Shown: positions 27,242 through 37,429 of the stretch, piece by piece
Layout: every line of letters begins with the position of its first letter
How positions within the stretch are numbered: position 1 is the stretch's first letter
Source of the DNA: Vibrio sp. BS-M-Sm-2
Lineage (GTDB): Bacteria > Pseudomonadota > Gammaproteobacteria > Enterobacterales > Vibrionaceae
Assembly (NCBI RefSeq): GCF_041504345.1
Contig: NZ_CP167894.1
Coordinates: 992,001 to 1,056,000 of the forward strand
Direction of reading: 5' to 3'
Length of the DNA stretch: 64,000 nucleotides
The notes under the pieces: generated by a model
What the model saw: only the letters and a program-made list of their open reading frames with translations
What the model was told of the DNA's origin: nothing
Databases searched by the model: none
Program-made: the position numbers and the translations under genes

Positions 27242-27861
27242 TCAAGACATTAAAGGTAACCTTCGTCACGCTAGTCGGTATTCTGCTCAGTGCCTGCTCG
27301 ATGGTTTCTCAGCAACCTACAGGCACGAGTGTGTCTATCAACAATGACACCGAGCTAGCACTACCATTACCAGCTGAACTGGGATACTCCCTCACGGCCA
27401 GTCAGCTAATCAGCGCAACATGGCAAAACGATACGCAGCAACTTCCTGTTCAAGTCGAAGTGACAGCGGATAAAGTGGTTTTGGCGGGTTTTTCTTCTTG
27501 GGGTACTCGCATCTTATCACTGCAATACCAAAATCAAGTGATTGATACGCAGGTTTTGTCTGGGCTTGGCGCAACTTTGCCACAGCCCGAACAGGTGCTA
27601 TTCAATTTAATGTTGACCCTATGGCCAGCTGAAGCCTGGGCTCAGCCTTTACAAAGCATAGATTGGCACCTAGTCGATACCGACAAAACAAGAACCGTTT
27701 TTGACGACAACCAACAAGCCATCATTCGTATTGAATATCAAGTAAAAGTCGGCGAACCAAAGATCTCTAGAGAGATTGTTTTCAAGCATCTGATCCAAGG
27801 CTACACCATTACTATACAAACGTTGAATTCAACGATTGTCGATAACCCAAGTAAGAGCTAA
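27238..27861 (+). CDS. apeN: DUF3261 lipoprotein ApeN
   Basis: A 207-residue lipoprotein: signal FVTLVGILLSAC with the acylated cysteine at residue 20 (LLSACSMVSQ). The body matches the DUF3261 type found in aryl polyene clusters, resembling LolB in position (AELGYSLTASQLISATWQ, EVTADKVVLAGFSSWGTRI). With ApeL it could form the outer-membrane acceptor for the lipid. It starts inside the apeM stop (ATGA). Confidence 0.86.
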   Translation: MIKTLKVTFVTLVGILLSACSMVSQQPTGTSVSINNDTELALPLPAELGYSLTASQLISATWQNDTQQLPVQVEVTADKVVLAGFSSWGTRILSLQYQNQVIDTQVLSGLGATLPQPEQVLFNLMLTLWPAEAWAQPLQSIDWHLVDTDKTRTVFDDNQQAIIRIEYQVKVGEPKISREIVFKHLIQGYTITIQTLNSTIVDNPSKS

Positions 27862-27866
27862 ACACT

Positions 27867-29066
27867 ATGCCTATTTATATCCAAGACTGTGGTTTCCACT
27901 CAGCGCTAGGCTCAAGTATTACTGACATTCATGCCTGCCTAAAAGACGAACGTGAACCAAACATGGTTGAAGTGAGCGATATGCTGAACGACGGCAAACA
28001 CACTGTCGTTGGAAAAATCGCAGGTGAGCTACCAGAGGTTCCATCCACCCTCGTGAAGTATGCCACTCGCAACAATCAGCTGGCGTTATCAGCTCTCAAC
28101 CAAATCAAAGATTCTATTGAACTTGCCAAGGCACAGTTTGGCGCAGACCGTATTGCTGTTGTTATAGGCACCAGCACCTCTGGTATCTCCGATGGTGAAG
28201 CGGCCTTCAAACAAAAACTGACAAACGGTGAGTTTCCAGAAGATTACCATTACTCAAAACAAGAGCTTGGTGACACTTCTGAGTTCATTAGCCAATACTG
28301 CGCGTTAACAGGACCAAACTACGTCATCTCTACGGCTTGCTCATCCAGCGGCCGCGTGTTTCTGACCGCCCAGCGCTTGTTAGATTCTGGAATGGCAGAT
28401 GCCGTGTTAGTCGGTGGCGTGGATACCTTGTGTAAGCTGACACTCAATGGTTTCCATGGTCTTGAAGCCCTTTCAACCAAACATTGTAAGCCATTTAGCG
28501 AATCTCGAGATGGCATCAATATTGGTGAAGCAGCCGCATTTATGTTGCTCAGTAAAACCAAGATCAAGCGTGTTCATTCTACTCAAAACACACCTCAAAT
28601 TGCCTTATTAGGCTGTGGTGATAGCTCTGATGCACACCACATTTCAGCGCCTCACCCTGAAGGAAATGGCGCTGAACAAGCAATGAAAAAAGCTTTATAT
28701 TCTGCACAGTTAACCGCAGAAGACATCGGTTACATCAATGCGCATGGTACAGCAACGCCACTCAATGACTCGATGGAAAGTAAAGCCATCCATCGTATTT
28801 TTGCAAACAAGGTTCCCGTAAGTTCTACCAAGCCATTGACCGGGCATACTCTAGGCGCAGCAAGTGCGATTGAGGCTGCAATTGCTTGGCATATTTTGAA
28901 ATATGACTTACCGCTTCCCTTACAAAAATGTCAGGATAAAGCTGAAGATATTGAGATTGATTTGGTAAACTGTTCCCAGAAACTTAAAGTAAAGAATATC
29001 TTAAGCAACTCGTTTGCTTTTGGTGGTAACAACATTAGCCTGATTTTTGGTGTAGTAAATGACTGA
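27867..29066 (+). CDS. apeO: Beta-ketoacyl-ACP synthase ApeO
   Basis: A FabF/FabB-like condensing enzyme of 399 residues. The nucleophile is in VISTACSSSGRV (about residue 158), and the catalytic histidines are in NAHGTATPLND and LTGHTLGAAS. In E. coli it forms a stable pair with ApeC, the chain length factor. It would carry out the repeated two-carbon additions. It overlaps the next gene by 8 bp. Confidence 0.93.
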   Translation: MPIYIQDCGFHSALGSSITDIHACLKDEREPNMVEVSDMLNDGKHTVVGKIAGELPEVPSTLVKYATRNNQLALSALNQIKDSIELAKAQFGADRIAVVIGTSTSGISDGEAAFKQKLTNGEFPEDYHYSKQELGDTSEFISQYCALTGPNYVISTACSSSGRVFLTAQRLLDSGMADAVLVGGVDTLCKLTLNGFHGLEALSTKHCKPFSESRDGINIGEAAAFMLLSKTKIKRVHSTQNTPQIALLGCGDSSDAHHISAPHPEGNGAEQAMKKALYSAQLTAEDIGYINAHGTATPLNDSMESKAIHRIFANKVPVSSTKPLTGHTLGAASAIEAAIAWHILKYDLPLPLQKCQDKAEDIEIDLVNCSQKLKVKNILSNSFAFGGNNISLIFGVVND

Positions 29067-29523
29067 TATCCCTTCTGTAGACCAACTTCTTCCTCACGAT
29101 GATCCGATGATATTAATCGATCGTGCTATCAGCGTAGAGGCGTTGTCGATCCACTGTCAGGTCGATATTGGTGACCATAATCTGTTCTTTAATGCCGAAT
29201 CTCAAACGGTCCCAGCTTATGTTGGCATCGAGTTTATGGCGCAGTCTGTAGCGGCGTGGTCTGGATACCATGCAATCAAAAACGGCACCACTCCCCCTAT
29301 CGGCTTCCTGCTCGGTTCTCGTCGCTACAAATCACTGTGTGATGAGTTTACTCAAGGTCAGACCCTTGACGTCTATGCCGAACAGCTTATGGAAGACAGT
29401 GGCATGGCCGTGTTTACTGCCAGAGTGGAAGACCAAGGCGAGTTGGTGGCTCAATGCCAGCTCAACGTCTACGTGCCGACCGAACAAAAATTACAAGAAA
29501 TGAAAACTAGGAGCCCATCATGA
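29059..29523 (+). CDS. apeP: Hotdog 3-hydroxyacyl-ACP dehydratase ApeP
   Basis: A 154-residue dehydratase-like hotdog protein of the FabZ-related type, with DQLLPHDDPMILIDRA at the start and the central helix VGIEFMAQSVAAWSGY. Partner of ApeI in the E. coli system, where the two make one heteromeric dehydratase. Its stop overlaps the ketoreductase start (ATGA). Confidence 0.9.
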   Translation: MTDIPSVDQLLPHDDPMILIDRAISVEALSIHCQVDIGDHNLFFNAESQTVPAYVGIEFMAQSVAAWSGYHAIKNGTTPPIGFLLGSRRYKSLCDEFTQGQTLDVYAEQLMEDSGMAVFTARVEDQGELVAQCQLNVYVPTEQKLQEMKTRSPS

Positions 29524-30245
29524 CCCGTCAGGTTTTAGTCACCGGTGCCAGCAAAGGCATTGGTAAAGCGATCGCTATTCAACTCGCGAAAGACGGATTT
29601 GAAATCGCCGTTCATTACATGGGTGACAAGCAAGGCGCTGAAGAGACATTGCAGTCGATCACCGAACTGGGTGGTGCTGGGCGTCTTATCCAATTTGATA
29701 TCAGCAACCGCAGCGAATGTCGCAAAACGCTTGAGTCTGATATTGCTGAACATGGCGCTTACTATGGTGTGGTAAACAACGCAGGCATTACTCGCGACAC
29801 TGCATTCCCTGCCATGACAGAAGAAGAGTGGGATGGCGTGATCCATACCAACCTAGACAGCTTCTACAACGTACTTCACCCTTGTGTAATGCCTATGGTC
29901 CAAAAGCGCAAAGGCGGTCGCATCGTCACTCTAGCGTCTGTATCAGGCATCATGGGTAACCGCGGACAAACTAACTATGCTGCAGCGAAAGCTGGTGTGA
30001 TTGGCGCAACTAAGTCCCTTGCTCTAGAGCTAGCAAAACGCAAAATCACAGTAAACTGTGTCGCTCCAGGCTTAATCGATACCGGTATGGTTGACGAGCA
30101 CGTGAAAGATCATGCACTTCCTCAAGTACCACTGCGCCGAATGGGTGAGCCAGAAGAAGTAGCAGGACTAGTGAGTTACCTAATGTCTGATATTGCAGGC
30201 TACGTTACTCGCCAAGTGATTTCAGTCAATGGAGGCTTAGTATGA
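29520..30245 (+). CDS. apeQ: 3-ketoacyl-ACP reductase ApeQ
   Basis: A short-chain dehydrogenase of the FabG type, 241 residues. It shows the NADPH-binding TGASKGIGKA (residues 8-17), NNAGITRD, the catalytic Ser in VTLASVSGIMG, the YxxxK pair in YAAAKAG and the FabG end VISVNGGLV. It reduces each beta-keto group in the polyene cycle, while no enoyl reductase is seen in the cluster, which explains why the double bonds stay. It overlaps both neighbours by 4 bp. Confidence 0.93.
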   Translation: MTRQVLVTGASKGIGKAIAIQLAKDGFEIAVHYMGDKQGAEETLQSITELGGAGRLIQFDISNRSECRKTLESDIAEHGAYYGVVNNAGITRDTAFPAMTEEEWDGVIHTNLDSFYNVLHPCVMPMVQKRKGGRIVTLASVSGIMGNRGQTNYAAAKAGVIGATKSLALELAKRKITVNCVAPGLIDTGMVDEHVKDHALPQVPLRRMGEPEEVAGLVSYLMSDIAGYVTRQVISVNGGLV

Positions 30246-31465
30246 CCCGCCGCGTTGTTGTAACTGGTATGTCAGGTGTTACTGCCTTTGGTAACGACTG
30301 GCAACAAATCGAGCCAAAGCTGAAAGCGTGTGAAAATGCGACTCAATATATGCCAAGTTTTGAGCAATATGATGGACTCAATACTAAGCTTGCCGCACCA
30401 ATTGATGACTTTCAACTGCCAAAACACTATAAGCGTAAGCAAGTGCGTGGCATGGGTCGTGTATCGCGCCTAGCCACCGTTGCGACAGAAAATGCTTTAG
30501 GACAAGCTGGCTTAATTGGTCACGATGTATTAACCAATGGCGAAACCGGAATCGCTTACGGTTCTTCAACCGGCAGTACCGACGCCGTTGGTGCGTTTGG
30601 CGTGATGCTGAACGAGAAATCGACACGAGCGATCACGGCGACAACCTACGTACAAATGATGCCACACACTGCTGCGGTAAACGTAGGTCTGTTCTTTGGA
30701 CTGCGCGGCCGCGTGATTCCCACCAGCAGTGCATGCACTTCAGGAAGCCAAGCTATTGGTTACGCCTATGAAGCAATTAAGCACGGCTACCAAACCGTGA
30801 TGGTTGCCGGTGGTGGTGAAGAACTATGTCCAACTGAGTCTGCCGTTTTCGATACCCTTTTTGCTACCAGTTTAAAAAACGACACACCAGAAAAATCCCC
30901 TAGCCCTTACGACAGTGAGCGCGATGGCTTGGTTATCGGTGAAGGTGCTGGCACGCTTATTCTTGAAGAATATGAACATGCAGTCGCTCGTGGTGCAAAA
31001 ATCTACGCTGAGATCATCGGTTTTGCCAGCAACTGCGATGCAGCCCATGTGACCCAACCTCAGATGGAAACCATGCAAATATGTATGGAGAAAGCACTAA
31101 GAGATGCACAGCTTCCTGCTGAGAAAATTGGCTATGTTTCTGCGCACGGAACGGCGACTGAAAAAGGTGATATTGCAGAGAGTAATGCGACGGCGAATAT
31201 TTTCGGAGAAGTGCCAATCAGTTCATTGAAAAGCTACTTCGGCCATACGCTTGGCGCATGTGGTGCAATTGAAGCTTGGTTAAGCTTGGAGATGATGCAT
31301 TCCGGCTGGTTCAGCCCAACCTTAAACCTTGAGAACATCGACGAACGCTGCGGCAAACTCGATTACATTACAGGTTCTGGTCGCGCATTGGATATTGAAT
31401 ATCTGATGAGCAACAACTTTGCCTTTGGTGGCATTAACACATCTATTATCTTCAAAAAGATTTAA
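30242..31465 (+). CDS. apeR: Beta-ketoacyl-ACP synthase ApeR
   Basis: A second complete ketosynthase of 407 residues, with the active cysteine in SSACTSGSQAIGY (about residue 164) and the histidines in SAHGTATEKGD and YFGHTLGACGA. In E. coli ApeR works alone, unlike ApeO-ApeC, and may serve the first condensation on the aryl starter. It ends the plus-strand operon; a strong terminator follows about 30 bp on. Confidence 0.92.
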   Translation: MTRRVVVTGMSGVTAFGNDWQQIEPKLKACENATQYMPSFEQYDGLNTKLAAPIDDFQLPKHYKRKQVRGMGRVSRLATVATENALGQAGLIGHDVLTNGETGIAYGSSTGSTDAVGAFGVMLNEKSTRAITATTYVQMMPHTAAVNVGLFFGLRGRVIPTSSACTSGSQAIGYAYEAIKHGYQTVMVAGGGEELCPTESAVFDTLFATSLKNDTPEKSPSPYDSERDGLVIGEGAGTLILEEYEHAVARGAKIYAEIIGFASNCDAAHVTQPQMETMQICMEKALRDAQLPAEKIGYVSAHGTATEKGDIAESNATANIFGEVPISSLKSYFGHTLGACGAIEAWLSLEMMHSGWFSPTLNLENIDERCGKLDYITGSGRALDIEYLMSNNFAFGGINTSIIFKKI

Positions 31466-31496
31466 GTTTATTTATTAGACAAAACTCAAGACAAAT

Positions 31497-31533
31497 AAAA
31501 AGGGTCAGTAACCAAGTTACTGACCCTTTTTTG
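31497..31533. terminator. Bidirectional terminator between apeR and gltX
   Basis: AAAAAGGGTCAGTAAC and its complement form a 16-bp stem with a 3-base loop; A and T runs on both sides serve the convergent apeR and gltX messages. Confidence 0.92.
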
Positions 31534-31551
31534 ATTCTAGCAATCGCTCAA

Positions 31552-32979
31552 TTAAGCGTTAGCTTCACGCTCAGCGATGAACTCAAGAGCCATCTTGATA
31601 CGAGCGATTACGCGATCTTTACCAACAAGCTCCATCACTGCATCAACAGAAGGAGACTGACCACCGCCTGTTACTGCTACGCGAAGTGGCATGCCGATTT
31701 TACCCATACCAATCTCTAGTTCTTCACATACTGCTGCAATCACACCATCTTTGATGTTTGCAGTAGTGAAATCTTCAAGTGCTTCAACCTTAGCAAGAGC
31801 AAGCTCTAGTGGGCCTTTAGCAACACCACGTAGGTGCTTCTTCGCTGCGCCAGCTTCAAACTCAGAGAAATCTTCATAGAAGTAACGAGATTGCTCAGCA
31901 AGTTCGATAAGCGTGTTACAACGCTCGCCAACTAGCTTGATCACTTCAGTGATAGCTGGGCCGTTTGTTGTATCGATCTTCTGTGCGTCTAGGTGCCATT
32001 GCAGGTATTTAGCAACGTACTCAGGCTCAGAAGTCTTGATGTAGTGGTTGTTCAACCAAAGTAGCTTATCAGTGTTGAATGCAGAAGCAGACTTGCTGAT
32101 AGCGTTCAGGCTGAAGAATTCAATCATCTCTTCTTGAGAGAAGATCTCTTGGTCACCGTGAGACCAACCTAAACGAACTAGGTAGTTGTTTAGTGCATTT
32201 GGTAGGTAACCTTCGTCGCGGTATTGCATTACAGAAACAGCACCGTGACGCTTAGAAAGTTTTGCACCGTCATCACCAAGAATCATTGCACAGTGAGCGA
32301 AAGTTGGAACTGGCGCGCCTAGTGCTTCATAGATGTTGATTTGACGAGGTGTGTTGTTGATGTGATCTTCACCACGAACAACGTGTGTAATCCCCATATC
32401 CCAGTCATCCACAACCACTACGAAGTTGTATGTTGGTGCACCGTCTGTACGACGAATGATTAGGTCATCAAGTTGGCTGTTCGCGATTTCAATGCGACCA
32501 CGGATTTGGTCATCAAATACTACGCTGCCTTCTTTTGGGTTACGGAAACGGATAACACATGCATCACCTTCTTTTGCTGCTTCGTTTGCTGCAACAATTT
32601 TAGGGTGGTTCGCATCGTAACGAGCCATTTCTTTGTTTTCTTCTTGCTCTGCACGAATTTCATCAAGCAGTTCTTTAGACGCGTAGCATTTGAATGCTTT
32701 GTCTTCAGCAAGTAGCTTATCAACCATTTCGTTGTAACGGTCAAAACGCTTAGATTGGTAGTAAGGACCTTCGTCCCATTCCATACCCATCCATTGCATG
32801 CCTTCTAGAATTGCATCAACCGCTTCTTGAGAGTTACGCTCAAGGTCCGTGTCTTCGATACGTAGAACGAATTCACCACCTTGATTCTTAGCGAATAGCC
32901 AAGAGTAAAGTGCAGTACGTGCACCACCAACGTGAAGATAGCCAGTTGGGCTAGGAGCAAAACGAGTTTTAACCGTCAT
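31552..32979 (-). CDS. gltX: Glutamyl-tRNA synthetase
   Basis: Charges tRNA-Glu with glutamate in the cytosol. The 475-residue product has the class I signature [15 protein letters not shown] (HIGH-type motif, residues 9-23) and the KMSKS-type loop KLSKRHGA (near residue 241), with the anticodon-binding alpha-helical C-terminal domain after residue 320. Length and motifs are those of gamma-proteobacterial GltX. Confidence 0.98.
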   Translation of the reverse strand: MTVKTRFAPSPTGYLHVGGARTALYSWLFAKNQGGEFVLRIEDTDLERNSQEAVDAILEGMQWMGMEWDEGPYYQSKRFDRYNEMVDKLLAEDKAFKCYASKELLDEIRAEQEENKEMARYDANHPKIVAANEAAKEGDACVIRFRNPKEGSVVFDDQIRGRIEIANSQLDDLIIRRTDGAPTYNFVVVVDDWDMGITHVVRGEDHINNTPRQINIYEALGAPVPTFAHCAMILGDDGAKLSKRHGAVSVMQYRDEGYLPNALNNYLVRLGWSHGDQEIFSQEEMIEFFSLNAISKSASAFNTDKLLWLNNHYIKTSEPEYVAKYLQWHLDAQKIDTTNGPAITEVIKLVGERCNTLIELAEQSRYFYEDFSEFEAGAAKKHLRGVAKGPLELALAKVEALEDFTTANIKDGVIAAVCEELEIGMGKIGMPLRVAVTGGGQSPSVDAVMELVGKDRVIARIKMALEFIAEREANA

Positions 32980-33344
32980 TTAAATACCTTGATTATGTAG
33001 GTGATTCTTTTAGTGATCGCTATTACAAAGCCTGCAGCAGACAAATATCACTAAATTTTGGGCGCTATTTTATCACCACCGCTTAAATCTACAATCAGTA
33101 GTGAATGATTAATGTGCTGATCTTGTGCGAAAGCGATTGTAGAAAGGCTAAATCCAGCTTCGAAGTCGAAAATCTACAGCCTGTAACCAATAAATAAAAA
33201 CCACGCTTTACTTTAGTTCCCCGCGTATCCACAAACGTAACTCACTCATTCATATTCTACTAAGATCAAATTCTTGAATTTATGTTTGACCTTACCCTTA
33301 CGGGAAGGTTTATGTTAGGCGTAGATGAGAATTGGAGTATCGAT
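32980..33344. other. Spacer between gltX and copA
   Basis: A spacer of 365 bp between divergent genes. The only signal I can support is the CueR-type copper promoter at its right end; the rest, which must hold the gltX promoter, shows no hairpin or ORF worth naming. Confidence 0.6.
33286..33316 (+). promoter_or_regulatory. CueR-type copper operator-promoter of copA
   Basis: TTGACC and TATGTT are 19 bp apart, the overlong spacer typical of MerR-family activated promoters. The spacer holds the dyad ACCTTACCC-N4-GGGAAGGT. The pattern is close to the E. coli copA promoter bound by CueR. No cueR gene is in the window. Confidence 0.88.
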
Positions 33345-36095
33345 ATGAATCACTACGCAACCGCGCTCAACGGCCTAAATTGCATGGGTTGTGCAAAGAA
33401 AGTCCGCACACTGTTTGGCGATCTCAACAACACGACGATCAATGACATATCGCCAACCTACATCGATATTTCGACTCCTTCTAGTTACATTCAGCTCAAC
33501 GAACAGTTAGCAACGCTTGGCTATTCTATGGGTAATCAGCTGCACCTTTCGCTATCCGGCCTCAGCTGCGGAAAGTGTGTGAGCAAACTGACTCAAGCGC
33601 TTGAACAAACCGAGCAAACCTCAAACCTAGAAGTCAGCAAACAGGAGCTATCACTGGTTACTCTGCTTTCTGAATCCGAGGTTATTGAGCTGGTCGAAAG
33701 CCTGGGTTATCACGCAGCTCCCTACTCTGAAACGAATGACCTTTCATCGAGTTCAGATTTAGAAGAAGATAAAAAACTGGCGCCTACAGAAGCAACTTTA
33801 ACTGAACCCGTTGCCAGCCAATATACCTATCACCTTGTTCTTGAGGGAATGACGTGTGCGAGTTGCGTTTCTTCGGTCGAAAAAGCATTGAAAAAGAATG
33901 AGTTCGTCGACCAAGCACAGATTAACCTTGCAGAGCAGACTGCCTTGGTTTTCACCTCTCAAACAAGAGACATCATTGAAAACGCTCTAATCAAATCGGT
34001 GAAAGCAGCAGGTTATGGCGCCGAGTTTGTCGACGATGCAGCGACTCAACAGCAAAAACAGCAAGAACAGCAACTTCGCACTCAAAAGGCCTTCCTGAAA
34101 AACTCAGTGAGCGCACTACTGCTTGGGGCTCCGCTGATGGTATGGGGCATATTCGGTGGCAGCATGACCATTGCTACACTTAGTGACCAACTGGCTTGGG
34201 GCTTCATTGGTGTGATCTGCCTAGTGCTACTAGCCACCTCTGGGCGGAGCTTCTTCACTAACGCGTGGCAATCACTGATGCACAAACGCGCTACCATGGA
34301 CACACTCGTCGCTCTAGGTACAGGCGCAGCATGGTTCTATTCAATGTTGGTTGTGCTGATTCCATCATGGTTCCCAGAAGCCTCTCGCCATGTTTACTTT
34401 GAGGCGAGTGCGATGATCGTTGGCCTTATTTCTTTGGGTCACTACATTGAAGCCAAAGCCAAAGCTCGCACCACGAAATCGCTACAGGCACTGATTAACT
34501 TACAACCTCAAAAAGCGGTGGTCATCGTCGATGGCAAAGAACAAACCATTGCTGTAGAAGCTATCCAAGTCGGCATGCAAGTACGCGTCAAACCGGGAGA
34601 AAAAGTGCCAGTTGATGGTGTTGTGGTATCTGGTGAGTCTTACATCGATGAATCGATGCTGACCGGTGAACCACTTCCCAACGTTAAATCGGTGAGTGAT
34701 GGCGTTTCTGCGGGCACCATTAATGGCGATGGTAGCTTAATTATTGAAGCGACTGGGATTGGCTCAAGCACCATGTTAGCTCGAATCATTCAGATGGTTC
34801 GCCAGGCACAAAGCAGCAAACCTGCGATAGCGAAACTTGCCGACTCTATTTCTGCCGTGTTCGTGCCCGTTGTGGTCGCAATCGCAGCTGTTGCCGCCCT
34901 AGTTTGGTTTTTTGTTGGCCCACAACCAAGTGCCAGTTACATGCTTGTTGTATCGACCACTGTGCTGATCATCGCTTGTCCGTGTGCCTTAGGCCTAGCG
35001 ACTCCACTCTCTATTACTGTCGGCGTAGGTAAAGCCGCTGAGTTTGGCGTTCTGATCAAAGACGCCGATGTGTTGCAATCAGCCAGCAAAATCGATGCAG
35101 TCGTGTTTGATAAAACGGGCACCCTAACCCAAGGGAAACCAAGCGTGCAACAAGCGTTTCATCACAACCTATCAGAACAAGAATTACTGGCTTACGCTTA
35201 TTCAGTAGAAGTAGGATCTGAGCACCCACTCGCCAAAGCCGTTTGCCAATATGCAGAGAGCTTGGAAGTGTCAGCTCTCCCACACAGCGAATTTGAAAAC
35301 CAACGAGGGCTTGGGGTTCAAGCAACAATTAACGGCAAGAACGTGCAAGTCGGCTCGCTTAAGTTCCTCACCCAATTAGGCATCAATACAGAGATTGGCG
35401 AAGATTTCATCGAGCTTTGCCGCTCGCAAGCCTGGACGCCTATTTTCATCGTGATTGACCAAAAACTAGAAGGCATATTGGGCATTTCAGACGCGTTAAA
35501 AATAGATAGCAAACAGGCGATAGCTCAACTAAAATCCGCCGGAATTCACACTGTGCTACTCACTGGTGACAACGACTCTGTGGCTCAAGCAATAGGTAAA
35601 AGAGTCGGTATCGACGAGGTTATCTCGGAAGTGCTTCCAGAGCAGAAAGCTCAGCATATTGTTCAGCTTCAACAGCAATATAAGAGTGTTGCCATGGTTG
35701 GAGATGGCATTAACGATGCTCCAGCACTCGCTCAAGCCGATATCGGTATCGCGATGGGCAGTGGCAGTGATGTCGCCATCGAGAGTGCGCAAATGACCCT
35801 CCTCAACTCGTCACCACTATCCGTGAGTAATGCAATAGAGCTGTCTCAAGCAACAGTGAAAAATATGAAGCAGAACCTATTTGGCGCCTTCATCTATAAC
35901 TCGCTTGGCATTCCTATCGCCGCGGGTGTGCTCTACCCATTTTTCGGATTTCTGCTTAGCCCTGTCGTTGCAGGCGCTGCGATGGCTATGTCATCAATCA
36001 CAGTAGTAAGCAATGCCAACAGGCTGAGATTATTCAAACCCACTCATTCTAATATCAACAAAAACCATATTCATGAGGTTAACCATGATTCGTAA
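33345..36095 (+). CDS. copA: Copper-exporting P-type ATPase
   Basis: A P1B-type ATPase of 916 residues that pumps Cu(I) out of the cytosol. Three N-terminal HMA metal-binding domains carry CxxC pairs (C13/C16 CMGC; C75/C78 CGKC; C171/C174 CASC). Then come the membrane CPC ([13 protein letters not shown]), the phosphorylation site DKTGTLT, the HP motif SEHPLAKA and the hinge GDGINDAP. An upstream in-frame ATG at 33282 lies inside the CueR-type promoter, so translation must begin at 33345, which has GGAG 8 bp before it. The DUF411 gene follows, overlapping by 11 bp. Confidence 0.96.
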   Translation: MNHYATALNGLNCMGCAKKVRTLFGDLNNTTINDISPTYIDISTPSSYIQLNEQLATLGYSMGNQLHLSLSGLSCGKCVSKLTQALEQTEQTSNLEVSKQELSLVTLLSESEVIELVESLGYHAAPYSETNDLSSSSDLEEDKKLAPTEATLTEPVASQYTYHLVLEGMTCASCVSSVEKALKKNEFVDQAQINLAEQTALVFTSQTRDIIENALIKSVKAAGYGAEFVDDAATQQQKQQEQQLRTQKAFLKNSVSALLLGAPLMVWGIFGGSMTIATLSDQLAWGFIGVICLVLLATSGRSFFTNAWQSLMHKRATMDTLVALGTGAAWFYSMLVVLIPSWFPEASRHVYFEASAMIVGLISLGHYIEAKAKARTTKSLQALINLQPQKAVVIVDGKEQTIAVEAIQVGMQVRVKPGEKVPVDGVVVSGESYIDESMLTGEPLPNVKSVSDGVSAGTINGDGSLIIEATGIGSSTMLARIIQMVRQAQSSKPAIAKLADSISAVFVPVVVAIAAVAALVWFFVGPQPSASYMLVVSTTVLIIACPCALGLATPLSITVGVGKAAEFGVLIKDADVLQSASKIDAVVFDKTGTLTQGKPSVQQAFHHNLSEQELLAYAYSVEVGSEHPLAKAVCQYAESLEVSALPHSEFENQRGLGVQATINGKNVQVGSLKFLTQLGINTEIGEDFIELCRSQAWTPIFIVIDQKLEGILGISDALKIDSKQAIAQLKSAGIHTVLLTGDNDSVAQAIGKRVGIDEVISEVLPEQKAQHIVQLQQQYKSVAMVGDGINDAPALAQADIGIAMGSGSDVAIESAQMTLLNSSPLSVSNAIELSQATVKNMKQNLFGAFIYNSLGIPIAAGVLYPFFGFLLSPVVAGAAMAMSSITVVSNANRLRLFKPTHSNINKNHIHEVNHDS

Positions 36096-36525
36096 AATTA
36101 TGACTCTTACTGCACTCGCTGCAATTTCAGGACAAGCTCTCGCGACTGATGTTCTAAACCATAAGTCTCCATACTGTGGCTGCTGCACAGAATGGACAGA
36201 ACATATGCGAGATGCTGGGTTCGATGTTACAGAGAAGCTCCACGATGATATGAATCCAATAAAGCAGAAGTTAGGGGTAACGCAAAAACTAGCCTCTTGC
36301 CACACTGCAGAGATCGATGGTTACGTATTTGAAGGACACATTCCGGCTGATGATGTTAAAGCCTTTTTAGAAAACCCGCCACGCAATGCAATTGGCTTAG
36401 CAGTTCCAGGTATGCCAATGGGCTCACCGGGCATGGAGTATGGCGATAAGAAAGACGAGTATTCTGTGTATGCGTTTAATGAGAAAGGTCAGGTGTTTGA
36501 ATACCGTCATTACGATGGTAATTAG
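36085..36525 (+). CDS. DUF411 periplasmic metal-binding protein
   Basis: A 146-residue exported protein of the DUF411 family, which is often placed next to copper or silver resistance genes. The signal [20 protein letters not shown] is followed by the [14 protein letters not shown] cluster (two closely spaced cysteines plus one) and further on [19 protein letters not shown] and [10 protein letters not shown], with Cys, His and Met residues suited to Cu binding. The start at 36085 is set by GAGG 6 bp ahead. It is co-transcribed with copA; a copper-binding or delivery role is inference. Confidence 0.88.
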   Translation: MIRKIMTLTALAAISGQALATDVLNHKSPYCGCCTEWTEHMRDAGFDVTEKLHDDMNPIKQKLGVTQKLASCHTAEIDGYVFEGHIPADDVKAFLENPPRNAIGLAVPGMPMGSPGMEYGDKKDEYSVYAFNEKGQVFEYRHYDGN

Positions 36526-36573
36526 AGCGTAAAGAAACCGGCACAAAGCAATATTTAAGAAGTTATAAAAATA

Positions 36574-36630
36574 GAGCCTAGCATTAAGTAAACCCAAGAC
36601 TGTGGTTTACTTGCTAGGCTCTTTGCTTTT
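36574..36630 (+). terminator. Long terminator hairpin after the copA operon
   Basis: GAGCCTAGC and AAGTAAACC, separated by three unpaired bases, pair with GGTTTACTT and GCTAGGCTC; a TTTGCTTTT run follows. It ends the copA-DUF411 transcript. Confidence 0.85.
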
Positions 36631-36772
36631 GGACAGTAAAGCAAATCTTGTCGCGGCACCAACCGGGCTGTTGGTACCGCTATGTTTTCGTCGCTAGTTA
36701 ACAAAAAAGCCAATTAGCAAAGAAGCTCACTTAGCCAATAATCTAATCGACTAAACAGCCAAGTGAATCAGC

Positions 36773-37429
36773 TTAGAAACCGTAAGAAGCACCGAATACG
36801 AATGCGTTGTTAGCGTTGTCAGCTTGGTTACGGTACTCAAAGTAAGGTTGAACGCCTTGACGAGTCCATGTCGCACGAAGCTCGTGGTCCATTGTGTTAT
36901 CAGCATCGCTGATTACGTATACGTTGTTGTAGCTTAGAGCTAGCTCAGCGTTTACTGCGTAACCGATACGGTTGTCAAAACGAGTTTGATCGTCAGCTTT
37001 GCTATCTTCCATAGCGTGGTAACGAGTACGGTTGCTAATAGAGATACCGTTATCGAAGTTGTAACCGATCTTAACCAATGGACGGTACTGAACCGTTTCA
37101 CCGTTGTTTAGTAGGTGGTGGTAACCCGCAGCAACCCATAGGTTGTCATTGATGTTGTACATCTGCTCAACACCTAGAGTGATGTATGGAGAGTTACCTA
37201 GACCGCTGTCTTGGATTGCGTCATTGTCGTACTTACCAAGAGAGATACCATCGAACTCTGTTAGTAGTGTTGTGCCTGAATCAAACGTGTGGCCCGCTTC
37301 TAGAGTTGACGTCGCGTTTGGTTGGAAATCAGAGTGAAATTGAACGTTACCTGTAACGTAAGAAGAACCAGCAAAAGCACTAGAAGCGAAAGCAAGAGAA
37401 AGAGCACTTAGAGCGATAATTTTTTTCAT
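36773..37429 (-). CDS. KdgM-type outer-membrane porin
   Basis: A 218-residue outer-membrane beta-barrel protein. The signal (MKKIIALSALSLAFASSAFA) is cleaved before GSSYVTGNVQF; the remainder alternates polar and apolar residues (YITLGVEQMY, LWVAAGYHHLL, ISISNRTRYH) and ends in an aromatic residue, as 12-stranded barrels of the KdgM/NanC oligosaccharide porin family do. KdgM relatives pass acidic oligosaccharides such as oligogalacturonate. The substrate here cannot be told. I chose the ATG at 37429, since the longer reading adds 17 basic residues before the signal. Confidence 0.85.
   Translation of the reverse strand: MKKIIALSALSLAFASSAFAGSSYVTGNVQFHSDFQPNATSTLEAGHTFDSGTTLLTEFDGISLGKYDNDAIQDSGLGNSPYITLGVEQMYNINDNLWVAAGYHHLLNNGETVQYRPLVKIGYNFDNGISISNRTRYHAMEDSKADDQTRFDNRIGYAVNAELALSYNNVYVISDADNTMDHELRATWTRQGVQPYFEYRNQADNANNAFVFGASYGF

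Noticed and set aside
32473..32744. Overlapping reading frames on both strands within gltX
   Set aside because: Shadows of a well-supported essential gene with strong codon bias.
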